Positions 55,391 to 64,000 of a stretch of 64,000 nucleotides of DNA are shown here, in pieces. The stretch is from contig CM028132.1 of NCBI GenBank assembly GCA_016271365.2, positions 1,187,411,001 to 1,187,475,000 on the forward strand, written 5' to 3'. The position numbers were made by a program, and so were the translations under genes. Every line of letters begins with the position of its first letter. Position 1 is the first letter of the stretch. The stretch is from Neoceratodus forsteri. Its lineage: Eukaryota > Chordata > Ceratodontiformes > Ceratodontidae. A model generated the notes under the pieces. That model was not told where the DNA came from and made no database searches. It worked only from the letters and a program-made list of their open reading frames with translations.

Positions 55391-56414
55391 TTATTTTGGA
55401 AAGAGACTTTGCAGGACTGCTGTGCCAAACTTGGCGTCACTTCTGGACAAAATATCCAAATTATAATGCTTTGTAAAGGTGTGTACTGATTTCCAAGTAG
55501 CTGCCTTACAAATGTCCAACAATGGCACCTCCCTAGCAGCTGCAATAGTGGCAGCTGTTCCTCTTGTTGAATGAGCCCTCAGCCCAGCTGGGGACTCTTT
55601 ACCTGCTTTATTATAGCAGAATTGAATGTACTGGACAATCCACCGAGAAATGGATCTTTTTGAGGCTGGTTTGCCTATTCCAACATCCCCATATGTAAGG
55701 AAAAGTTGTTTTTTGTCTTGCCTATGGCCTTTAGTAGCTGTCATGTAGTAGCTGAGAGCTCTTTTCACATCCAGACTGTGAAGCCTTCTTTCACCAGAGC
55801 TTGCATGGTCTGTGAAGAAGACAGGCAGAGTGATTGATTGGTTCAGATGGAAATCTGAAACCACCTTGGGAAAGAATTGTCTGTTTGTTCTGAGGACTAC
55901 TTTATCCCTGTGGAAGGAAATATAGTCCTGGCTGACACAGAGAGCCTGGAGCGCACTGATTCTTCTTGGAAGTAATTGCTACCAGGAAAACTGTTTTCCA
56001 GGTAACATACTTTAAATCGGCTGTAGCCATGGGCTCAAAGGGAGCCCGCATCAACCTTGCTATACATACATTAAGATCCCAAGCGGGCACTGGTGCCCTG
56101 TGAGGGGGGTGCAAATGCATTAGGCCTTTGAAAAATCTTTTGAAAATGGGATTTGATGCTACAGATACCTTTGTCCTAGCAGACAGGTATGCAGATACTG
56201 CTGCAAGGTGGACCCTCAAGGAACTGGGTTGCAGACCTTGTGAATGCAAGTGAGTTAGATAATCCAACACCACTGAGACCCCTGCATCATTTGGGGTGAA
56301 GTTTCTAGTAAAGCACCAGAAAGAGAATCTTTTCCACTTAGCAGAATAAGTTTTCTTAGTTGAAGGCTTGCTGTAACCTTTCAAAATGTTTAATACAGCG
56401 TCAGAAAGGTTCAA
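55391..56414 (-). pseudogene. DIRS-D tyrosine recombinase
   Basis: N-terminal domain MNLSDAVLNILKGYSKPSTK and LDYLTHLHSQGLQPSSLRV, in frame with RT. It runs to FLVAITSKKNQ at about 55960, where a frameshift destroys the ARRISEL block with the first catalytic Arg. The C-terminal part (55391-55864) is open: RAHSTRGTAATIAAAREV (H-x-x-R intact), then WKSVHTFTKHYNLD (Tyr nucleophile), ending FGTAVLQSLFPK. One frameshift is the main lesion seen, so the recombinase is the least damaged of the five. Confidence 0.9.
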
Positions 56415-57377
56415 GCCTGCATACTCTTAACTCCTCAAGAGCCATGCTTTGAGGTGAAGAGACTTGAGATTTGGGAATAGCAATGTTCCCTGATTGGAGG
56501 TTAGAAGATTGTGCCTGAGAGGCAAGCTTATTGGCCTGCTCACTGCCATGGAAAGCAAAAGAGAGTACCATGGCTGCCTGGGCCAATCTGGAGCTATCAA
56601 TATCAGAGAAGCTGAGAGGGATCTGAGTTTCAGCAGTATCCTGAAAACCAGAGGGAAGGAGGAATGCATAGAAACTTGCCCGACCAATCCAGCACAAGGC
56701 ATCCAGAGGATTGTGCCCTGGGCTGGTGGCCTACCAACAGTACTGAGGCAACTGGTGGTTCTGGTGGGATGCGAACAAGTCTATCTCTGGAACGCCCCAC
56801 CTGTTGAAAATTACCTGTACCACCTGCTTGTTCAATGCCCATTCGTGATGGGACTGATTGATTCGACTCAGTGTGTTTGCCAAGATATTGTCCTTTCCTG
56901 GCAGATGGATGGCTTGCAAAGACACCTTTAAAGAATATGCCAGAGCCCAAATTCTCATGGCTTCTATGCATAGGGGACCTGATCTGGTGACCCCCTGCTT
57001 GTTTATGTAATACATAGTGGTGGTATTGTCTGTTCTGACCTGTACCACCTTGCCCATTACCAGTGTAGAGAAAACCTTTAGTGCCAGCCGCACTGCTCTG
57101 AGTTCCAGCAGATTTATATGCTGGAGGGACTCTGCTTCTGACCAGGTACCCTGAGTTGTGTGCTCCCTAGCTGGGCACCCCAGCCCAGCAGGGATGCATC
57201 TGTTGTGAGGATTAGTGAAGGATCCTCCTTCTGGAAGGGGACTCCTTGTCTTAGGTTGGATTCCTTTTTCCACCACAAGAGGGCATGTAACAGGGGCCTT
57301 GTCACTGGAATGAGCTTTGAGAAGGGGTCTTTTTTCTGGCTCCAATGAGTCCTGAGGTGAAACTGGATGTGTCTCAT
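56415..57377 (-). pseudogene. DIRS-D RNase H and methyltransferase-like region
   Basis: LILTTDASLLGWGAQLG (catalytic Asp) is in the RT frame. A frameshift follows near 57150, then LLELRAVRLALKVF, VRTDNTTTMYYINKQGV, HLPGKDNILANTLSR and EIDLFASHQNHQLPQYCW (56731-57100). The frame then returns to PDWPRQPWYSLLLSM (56427-56702). Two shifts cancel out. Confidence 0.85.
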
Positions 57378-57392
57378 GTGAAACCTGGAACC

Positions 57393-58232
57393 CTACACTG
57401 TACCTGTGGATGCAGCCATATGACCCAAGAGCTGCAGAAATTGCCTGGCTGTTTTTCGACCGTGCAATTTGAAGGAGTTTGCTATGGCCTGAAGACTTTG
57501 CACCCGGTCTAGTGGTAAAAAGGCCCTGGCCTGCAGGATGCTGATCTCTGCCCCTATGAACTGTAAAGTCTGTGTAGGGGCGAAGACAGATTTTTTCTTG
57601 TTTACTATGAAACCCAGAGGTTCCAGAAGATCCTGTGTAAGCCTTAGAGAGGTTGTGACCTGCTCTGGTGATTTGCCTATCAGCCAGTCGTCCAAGTATG
57701 GAAAGACAGTCACTCCCTGTCTTTGAAGAAAGGCCACAACAACTGCTAGGCATTTTGTAAACACCCTTGGTGCCAAGGAAAGGCCGAAGGGTAGGGTTGC
57801 AAACTGATAATGACCTGATGGGAGTCTGAATCTGAGATATTCTCTGTAAGATTCCTTTATGGAGATGTGGAAATAAGCGTCCTGTAAATCCAGAGATGCC
57901 AGCCAGTCCCCTCTCTGGATTATTGGTAGAATCCGAGCCAAAGTGACCATTTTGAACTTTGGCTTTTTCAGGTGCTTGTTTAAAGCTCTGACATCCAAAA
58001 TTGGCCGCCACTCCCCATTTTTCTTTATTGTTAGGAAGTATCTGGAGTAAAAACCTCTTCCTCTCAGGGTTGCAGGGACTAATTCCACTGCTTTGAGCTG
58101 AAGCAGCTTCTGGACCTCTGCCTCTAGCAATGAGATCTGTGCTAGAGGTGGGGAGGTAGAAACCCTTTGGTTTTTAGAGGAAGAAATTTGAACTGCAGAG
58201 ACAGACCTTTGCCCACTACCCCCAACACCCAC
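57393..58232 (-). pseudogene. DIRS-D reverse transcriptase
   Basis: A 279-codon frame with the whole palm: GRGFYSRYFLTIKKNGEWRP, LDVRALNKHLKKPKFKM, RGDWLASLDLQDAYFHIS, LPFGLSLAPRVFTKC, VTVFPYLDDWLIGKSPEQ and the thumb ARQFLQLLGHMAASTGTV. All catalytic Asp are present. A single stop (CAG-like to TAG, 57393) ends it just before RNase H in the same frame. It is the best RT in the window. Confidence 0.92.
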
Positions 58233-58374
58233 TTGTCTGTGATGATGGTTGACCAGAGGGGGAGGAAATGGTACAGTCTGCCTCCAACAGGTAGGGAGGA
58301 GGCGGCTTGCATCTCAGGGGTTCTGCTTATGCTGGGGCTGAGGTTGTGGCTGAGTCCCTCGCCTAGAGCCCCTT

Positions 58375-59254
58375 CTACCCCTGCCCCTTGAGTAGCCCTG
58401 AGGGGGGGTACTGCTGGTATTGGGGCATGGCTACTGGCTGGAAGAAAGGTCGTGATAAAGGGACGACCCTAGCCCCTTCCATAGGGCCTAGTGGATGAGG
58501 AAGCTCTGTCTCTAGCAGAGTTACTTCTATAAGTAGCCTTATATTCATCCACTTTTTCATATAGGCCACTGTGGACTCCCAAACAGCAGATTTCATTCTA
58601 GTGGAAATCCAGGGCCTTTGACTGGGTATCCTGAGTGAGGTTTGTGGCCCTAAGCCAAGAAAACCTCCTCTGAGCCACTGTATTAGCCACCCATCTGGCT
58701 GCAGTGTCATTCAAATCAGCAGCCATTTGGAACTGGTACTTGGCCGCCTCTAGCCTAAACCTGGCAGTTTCTGCCAGGTCATCTGACAAGGGGGGGGTGG
58801 CCTTCATGGACATTGCCAGTACCGACTGCCACAGGGATTTCTGATACTGGGCAGCATAAGATTGAAACGTGGCCTGTCTCATGGCCAATGAAGCTGACAG
58901 ATAGCCCTTTTTGGCCATACTGTCCAGTTTTCTGGAGTCCTTGTCCAGAGGATGTGAGGACAGAGGGACCTTAGCCTTATCACAGGCAGCTTGCTGTATA
59001 ACCCCTTGATGATCAGGGTGGGAGAAAAGGAATTCAGCTCCCTCCCTGTTCAGCTGATATTTTTTATCTATGCTCTTGTCAATAGGAGGAATAGAGTTTG
59101 GGGTCTGGAGGAGCTTCATAGCAACCTTCTTAAAGAATTTATATACTGGAAAGAGGAGGGCTTTTGTGGGTGTTAAACCCATCATACTGAGGTACTCAAT
59201 CTCCTCTTCATCTTCCACTTGCTCTGTTGTGTTGATGTCCAGAGCATCTGCCAT
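58375..59254 (-). pseudogene. DIRS-D gag, core and C-terminus
   Basis: MADALDINTTEQVEDEEEIE (acidic) opens an open frame of 218 codons. It holds LLQTPNSIPPIDKSIDKKYQ, GVIQQAACDKAKVPLSSH, LDKDSRKLDSMAKKGYLSAS and ATNLTQDTQSKALDFH. A frameshift near 58600 leads to the tail (YMKKWMNIRLLIEVTLLE, ending near 58375). The core matches gag of A to C at moderate identity. The N-terminus is past the CR1 insertion. Confidence 0.87.
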
Positions 59255-59297
59255 TCTTCTTACAAAAGTATCTTACAAAAGTATACAAGTATCTTAC

Positions 59298-59640
59298 AGG
59301 GAGGAACAGGGTGCGAGATGCACTATTTTTAAGCGAAAAAGATGTTCCAGGACTAGAGGGCATGGGATGAAGTTGGAGGGAGGACGATTCAGAGGAAACG
59401 TGAGGAAGAATTTCTTCACAGAACGGGTGGTGGACAAGTGGAACACCTGCCAGAGGAAGTGGTGGGGCTGAAACAATCACGGATTTAAGAATGCATGGGA
59501 TAGAACATAAAAATTCTGGAGGTAAGGGTAAGGGGCAACAGACTTCCTGGAAAACATAAACTGAACTTACAAACTTAAATGGGCAGACTGGGTGGGCCAT
59601 AGGCCCTTATCTGCCGACACTGTCTATGTATCTATGTATA
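59298..59640 (+). mobile_element. CR1 3' end fragment in DIRS-D gag
   Basis: Encodes RGHGMKLEGGRFRGNVRKNF and the RVVDKWNT-like C-terminus of CR1 ORF2, followed by the 3' UTR GGGCAGACTGGGTGGGCC and a (TATC)n end. AAGTATCTTAC repeats at 59263-59297 border it on the left. Confidence 0.88.
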
Positions 59641-60297
59641 AAGAAAAATGGGAGGAAAAATCCTCAGACACTCTGGGAGAGAGCCAAATTCCTGCTCAGG
59701 GAAACCTCTGGGAATAGGTTCGTCCTCCTCATAAATATCATCATCCCCTTGAAATATTGTTGCTCCGGGCAGGAGGCAACACAGAAGCAACAACCTGGGG
59801 ACCCTGGGGAGGGGCAGGAGGCTGAGGATGATGTTTGCAGAAACCTGCATAATTTTGAATGCCTGGGCTATGCGCAGGCAGAAGGCATGACAGGCTACTC
59901 GCAGAAGTCCCTGGTTTAGCAGAGAGGTTCTGCATGTTTGAGCTTCTTTAATTTCTTTGAGGGAACCAGAGAGTCAGCGATTCTTTCCCTCTTTTGCTTC
60001 ACTTTCACCCGTATCAGGGGCAGGGTAGAAGCACTTGTCAGATCAATACAATAGACTGGGGTGTCAGCTGGTCAGAGCCTGAGGGACCCCTTGGAAGATT
60101 TTGTGAAGCCTTTCAAGGCGTTTTTCAACAGTTTTTTCTGGGAATGTTTTGCATATTTCACATTCCTGGTCCAAATGTTCAAAACCCAGGCAAGCTACAC
60201 ATAAGGTGTGCTTGTCTGCCTTGGCAAACACATCTCCACACTTCAAACAGTTTTTAAAACCAGGTTCACCGGTTCTCTTTTTAGGTTTCTCAGTCAT
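59641..60297 (-). pseudogene. DIRS-D gag N-terminus with zinc module
   Basis: ATG at 60297 (MTEKPKKRTGEPGFKNC). Zinc module: CLKC, H-x2-C-x2-CLG-x2-H and CEIC. A Lys- and Arg-rich stretch follows (KTVEKRLERLHK). The frame is open to about 60064. The downstream part, up to the CR1 tail, is in other frames. Confidence 0.82.
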
Positions 60298-60719
60298 GGT
60301 GAAAAATAAAATGAAAAACCTCAACTGCTAATACCAAAAGCTAATGCGGTTATTTAAACAGCTTAAAAGGCTTTTACTTTTTTTTTTTTTTGGTTGGTTC
60401 CAGAACCGCTAGGGAACCGATGGAACCGAGACAGGAGATGAATATATGAACCGGTTCAGCGGTTCTGTAACCGGTGATAAGCGGTTACAAATAAAAACTT
60501 TAAGGACCAAATTTAAATGAAAATGAATAGGTTCTTTAGTTAGAGAACAGAAACAAAGTTACAATTAGCTCAGATCCCTCACAGTTATACCGAACCGCGA
60601 GGAACCGAGAAAACAACAATTTAAACAATAATAACTAACAAATTAGTAGAGGCAGTAAAAGAAACTAAAAATACTTATGGTTTTTAAACTTTTTTCTTTC
60701 TTCTTCACGCGAAAGAGGG

Positions 60720-60923
60720 CGACAGAGACTCCGAGCGACCAGACTTTCAGGCGGAGAGAAAAATCTGAAGGGTTTAGAACACTACAGTTGGTAGAGGCAG
60801 TATTTGAAAGATGCTTACGTGCAAAGAATTCCATCATTTGCATGTGTTCCATCTCTCCGGGCAGTCCAACCCATCAGGATGACTGCACAAAGTTATGAAT
60901 GGTCTGAGCATTACTGGGGTTAG
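60720..60923. repeat. DIRS-D right inverted terminal repeat
   Basis: Inverse of 54762-54955. The leader next to it (60380-60620) again is rich in GGTTC and GAACC words. Confidence 0.9.
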
Positions 60924-61156
60924 AATTATTTACATGTATAAGATAGTGGGGGACTGTAGGTGAACTTCCTGTGTCCTGGACAAATTTCCCCCATTCACTA
61001 AAAATACTGCCAACAGATTAATCTGGTTCAGTTTCAGTTGGCTACCATCTGTATCTCCCCCTTGCCCCAGGCTGAGGCTGAAAATAGGCAGAATTGTCTC
61101 GCCCTCCGTTCCCAGTCAACAAAAACTAAATAAATAAGCATAATAAAAATAAAAAT
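60924..61156. other. No recognisable feature
   Basis: Right flank of DIRS-D; an AAATAAATAAGC-like A/T stretch at 61125-61160. Confidence 0.4.
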
Positions 61157-61560
61157 AAACTATGAGGGCTGGCTTTCTTTATTTCAGGTACTGACACTGG
61201 GAACTCGGCACCCCATGTTGGTTTAACCTCTATAGGCATGGGAAGCAACAGGGAGGTAGGAGGGATACTTGGCAATGGGTGGGATTACAAGAATTAAAAA
61301 AAAAAAAAAAAAAGACTATGAGGGACAGTTTTCTTTATTTCAGGTACCGACACTGGGGACTGGGCATCCCAGTGTCGGTGTTAAGTTTGGCAGCACCAGA
61401 GGTGAGCTCCCCGGTGATGCACACTGAAAACAGGCAGGGTTGGGTGGAGGGATCTAGCCAGCACTGGGGACTGGGCACCCCATGTCAGAAAATTAAGAAG
61501 GAAGGAGGAAGCAATGGGATGTAGGAGGTATACTTGGCAGAGCGTGTGAGGGACTGTTTT
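61157..61560. repeat. Tandem duplication, unit about 156 bp
   Basis: TATGAGGGCTGGCTTTCTTT at 61161 and TATGAGGGACAGTTTTCTTT at 61317, both with CACTGGG...GGCA..CCCA. A third partial unit begins near 61445. TACTTGGCA occurs in the first and last. Confidence 0.75.
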
Positions 61561-62353
61561 TACGTGGGGGGGGGGTCATAGCAAGCTGATCATGATGCCG
61601 ATCAGCTCTGCTTGCTGGCAGCTTTATGCAGATCAAAGGAAAAAGCAGCCCTATGATTCAGGCAGCTCTTTTCTTTGAACTTCACACAGTTTCCACCCAG
61701 CCATAACAGTGTCATGATCTGCCTGGCTAATGATTGGTCCGACATGGTTGACACCCTCGCTGACTTCCCTGCATTGGACTGACAGTGACACAACTCTCAA
61801 AATCCACCATCACACTAACTTGTTTGCTTTGCGCAAGCATAAGGGCAAACATAAAAAGGCAACAAGAATACAGGGAAGTGATAATGGTTAACCATCTGGG
61901 AAGGGGGAGGTTGTTACAATCAGTATTTCCTTTAAAGCATTTACGAACAGAGCCTCCATGCTTTAATTTTGACTCCCCATACTCAAACCCATCAAAACTT
62001 GAACTTCCCACCCACCATATTTTCTTTTTATTGTATTTCCTATTCATACTCCTTCTTGCCTGCCACCATCTGTCAGTCACCCCAGCTCTATAACCCCCCT
62101 TTTCCAGAACTTACTTCTGCTTCACAAAGCTCCCATAGCTTACTCCCCATGACTTGGCCATCACGGTACCCCAAGCACTACCCGAGACCAATCCAGTGAA
62201 GGAGGATGCCTTCAGTTGGCGTTATAGGGAATGAATGGCTCCATTCTGTACTGGCCAGTAGTTTCTCATTTTCTTCTTCCCCTAGGATGGTGGAAAAACA
62301 TACTCCCACAAGCACAAGCAATGGGCATGTACAGGAGGGCACACTCCCTCGTC
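61561..62353. other. No recognisable feature
   Basis: Short ORFs only. G-run at 61567-61575. Confidence 0.45.
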
Positions 62354-62443
62354 CCACCCACTGCTGAGCTCAGCTTGCCGCTCCCACCCACTGCAGAGTC
62401 CAGCTTGCCGCTCCCACCCACTGCAGAGTCCAGCTTGCCGCTC
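62354..62443. repeat. 30-bp minisatellite, 3 copies
   Basis: CCCACCCACTGCAGAGTCCA... repeated at 30 bp. In one frame it reads PPTAESSLPL three times. Confidence 0.9.
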
Positions 62444-62699
62444 CACCTGTGAGACCACAGGTGACACTTGCACACCGGGCATCAGCCACCAGCGAGTGTC
62501 CTTTGGGATACTCGAGTCTCCTTCCCCTGTTGGTCCTCTGGCAGCATGGGTCCATTCCCAAAACCTGTTCATCAGCATCACAAGCAGCAATACTGCCACT
62601 GGACCAATAGGCCAGCTAGGCTGCCATCATGTTAAAAGCAGAACCCTGGTTCCCAATGCTCCTACAGATATGGAACTAGAGTTCAAAGAGCTATGAAAA

Positions 62700-62945
62700 G
62701 GTATCAACGGGGGTCAGTAGCACATCTGTCTCAGGGCCAGAAGAAAACGGGTTCTAGTTCTGCATCAGGACTGGCCTCGTAACATAAATGCTGGCACCTG
62801 AGCCTGGCACCAGAGTGCAGTACTGGTGAGATGCTGTACTATAGGGGTGTGCCGTTCTTCAGAGAAGACATTAAACCGAGAACCTGTCTGCCTTTTCTAG
62901 TGGTTGTTCAGTTGGATGTTAAAGATCACATAGTACTTCTTAAAA
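62700..62945 (+). mobile_element. tRNA-derived SINE (HE1-like body)
   Basis: GTCAGTAGCACATCTGTCTC and GGGTTCTAGTTCT resemble boxes A and B. The body has GTGCCGTTCTTCAGAGAAGA, ACATTAAACCGAGAACCTGT and GTTGGATGTTAAAGATCACA, words I recall from widespread fish and shark SINEs. No ORF. Confidence 0.6.
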
Positions 62946-63545
62946 AGTGTAAGGGAATTTTATTAACAGGTATTTCAAAATACAACACATTACAATTCAA
63001 AATTAACAAAAACTCAAAATAAACAACTCAAAACATTCAAAAATTCCAATAACGGAAGAAAATTAAGGGAAAGAAAAAAGGAAGCGAAAGGTAATAAAGT
63101 AAAATTACAATGCACACTACTGTGTTTGTAATTTAGACACAGAATTACTTATTTGTAGATTTTAGTCACATACTACTAATATACTGTGGGTGGGATATTC
63201 AAAGGGGTTGTGCATGGCGCAACTCACAACCCACTGATGCGCCCCGGTGCGATATTCAAAAGGGGATTATGCGCTGCACAAATTCCGATGCACATCAGTA
63301 ATGTATGCGGCGCAAGTAAGTGGGGCATGCCCATGCATATTCTGCACATCCAGATATTCAGCCCGGGATGTGCTGAGCAGATGCAGGCGCAACCCCTACT
63401 TGCGCCGCACACAATTGAGCCAATAAAAAAAGGAGCAACAGCTGGCCACCCACAGGTGAGCCGCCGTACTGCAAGGCGCAACACGGCAGCCACCAGCTGT
63501 GGGTGGCCTCCTGAGCTCCAGAGCCAGGGTCCGTCAGCGTCACGC
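62946..63545. other. Unassigned; GATATTCA repeats and GC-rich palindromes
   Basis: GATATTCA occurs at about 63196, 63251 and 63353, with GGCGCAA and TTGCGCC words in both directions (63186-63480). It may be a non-autonomous DNA transposon, but I could not define its ends. Confidence 0.4.
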
Positions 63546-63554
63546 CCCCCCCCA

Positions 63555-64000
63555 CACCCAATTGCGGGCTGTTTTAAATAATAGAATCCCTGGTGGTCCA
63601 GTGGACCTATCTCCCTGCCTGATCACGGGCTGTATTAGTTAAGAAACTCCCTGGTGGTCCAGTGGACCTATCCCCTTGCCCGATCGCGGGCTGTAACACT
63701 AAATAAAATCCCTGGTGGTCCAGCGGTACCGTACCCCCACAACCCGCTCTCCATTCCCACCACCCCGCTCCCCCCTAGTCAGCGGCGGGCAGCAGCTCCC
63801 CACCAGCAAGCCACCCGTCGACTGACGGCGTACAGCTCACAGCTGTCCCATTGGTTCAGCGTACAATGGCTGCACCATACTGTACCACACAGTCCCAATA
63901 TGTTTCTTAACTAATACAGCCCGTGATCGGGCAGGGAGATAGGTCCACTGGACCACCAGGGAGTTTTTTAATATTACGGCCCGCGATCGGGCATTGGAGC
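63555..64000. repeat. Foldback repeat with ~62-bp tandem units in its arms
   Basis: CCCTGGTGGTCCAGTGGACC units start at about 63588, 63649 and 63709 (the last diverged). 63905-64000 is the reverse complement of that tract, nearly identical over 60 bp. The spacer of about 170 bp is unrelated. The right arm runs off the window. Confidence 0.88.

Larger units (their letters stand above)
54762..60923 (-). mobile_element. DIRS-D tyrosine-recombinase retrotransposon
   Basis: 6.2 kb. Separate subfamily from A, B and C: the termini share only AAAAAATTACTYACC and the zinc and pol motifs. Left ITR 54762-54955, internal complementary region 55254-55356, right ITR 60720-60923. The pol frame is the cleanest here. 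A CR1 tail (59298-59640) interrupts gag. GTCTGAGCATTACTGGGGTT marks its right end. Confidence 0.93.

Noticed and set aside
56494..56931. 145-codon plus-strand ORF
   Set aside because: Antisense to DIRS-D pol; no domain.
1..64000. CRISPR array, operon or host exon
   Set aside because: Repeats are not spaced evenly as in CRISPR; the sequence is vertebrate-like, and no conserved exon with splice sites was seen.

Overview
The window is a transposon graveyard from a large vertebrate genome. I see no host protein-coding gene, tRNA or rRNA gene. The mix suggests an amphibian: five DIRS-type tyrosine-recombinase retrotransposons, CR1 LINEs with esterase-type ORF1, L2-like LINEs, an L1, and tRNA-derived SINEs. 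A caecilian is my best guess. This rests on repeat content only, and another DIRS- and CR1-rich vertebrate is possible.

Layout, left to right. 1-9182: a plus-strand CR1 (CR1-A) split by a minus-strand DIRS (DIRS-A, 1129-6858). 9183-11234: small palindromic and tandem repeats, including a candidate TTAA-flanked MITE. 11235-25540: a nested stack on the minus strand. A LINE (LINE-X) is cut inside its reverse transcriptase, and its halves lie at 11235-12718 and 25330-25540. Between them are an L2 (12721-16100), a CR1 (22014-25312), and DIRS-B (16463-22013), which sits in the 3' tail of that CR1. 25541-28183: LINE tails, SINE-like pieces, a ten-copy minisatellite of about 76 bp, and a repeat of about 260 bp (R1). 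28184-33737: DIRS-E, a diverged gag-only copy inserted in R1. 34600-43864: a CR1 ORF1 split by DIRS-C (35724-43665), which itself carries a LINE (36612-38826) and a CR1 tail. 43866-45538: an inverted CR1 ORF1 fragment. 45800-48960: a LINE with a nearly intact SGNH-esterase ORF1. 49671-54132: a broken L1. 54762-60923: DIRS-D, the best preserved pol. 60924-64000: minisatellites, a SINE and the left part of a large foldback repeat.

All five DIRS copies lie on the minus strand and share one plan: inverted terminal repeats, a gag with an N-terminal Cys/His zinc module, pol (RT, RNase H, methyltransferase-like region), a tyrosine recombinase, and an internal complementary region of about 100 bp. 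That region joins the outer ends of the two terminal repeats back to back, the signature of replication through a circular intermediate. Every copy carries frameshifts, stops or lost catalytic residues, so none looks autonomous. DIRS-E has lost pol and recombinase but kept termini and a diverged gag. The LINEs are likewise dead except for stretches of open frame.
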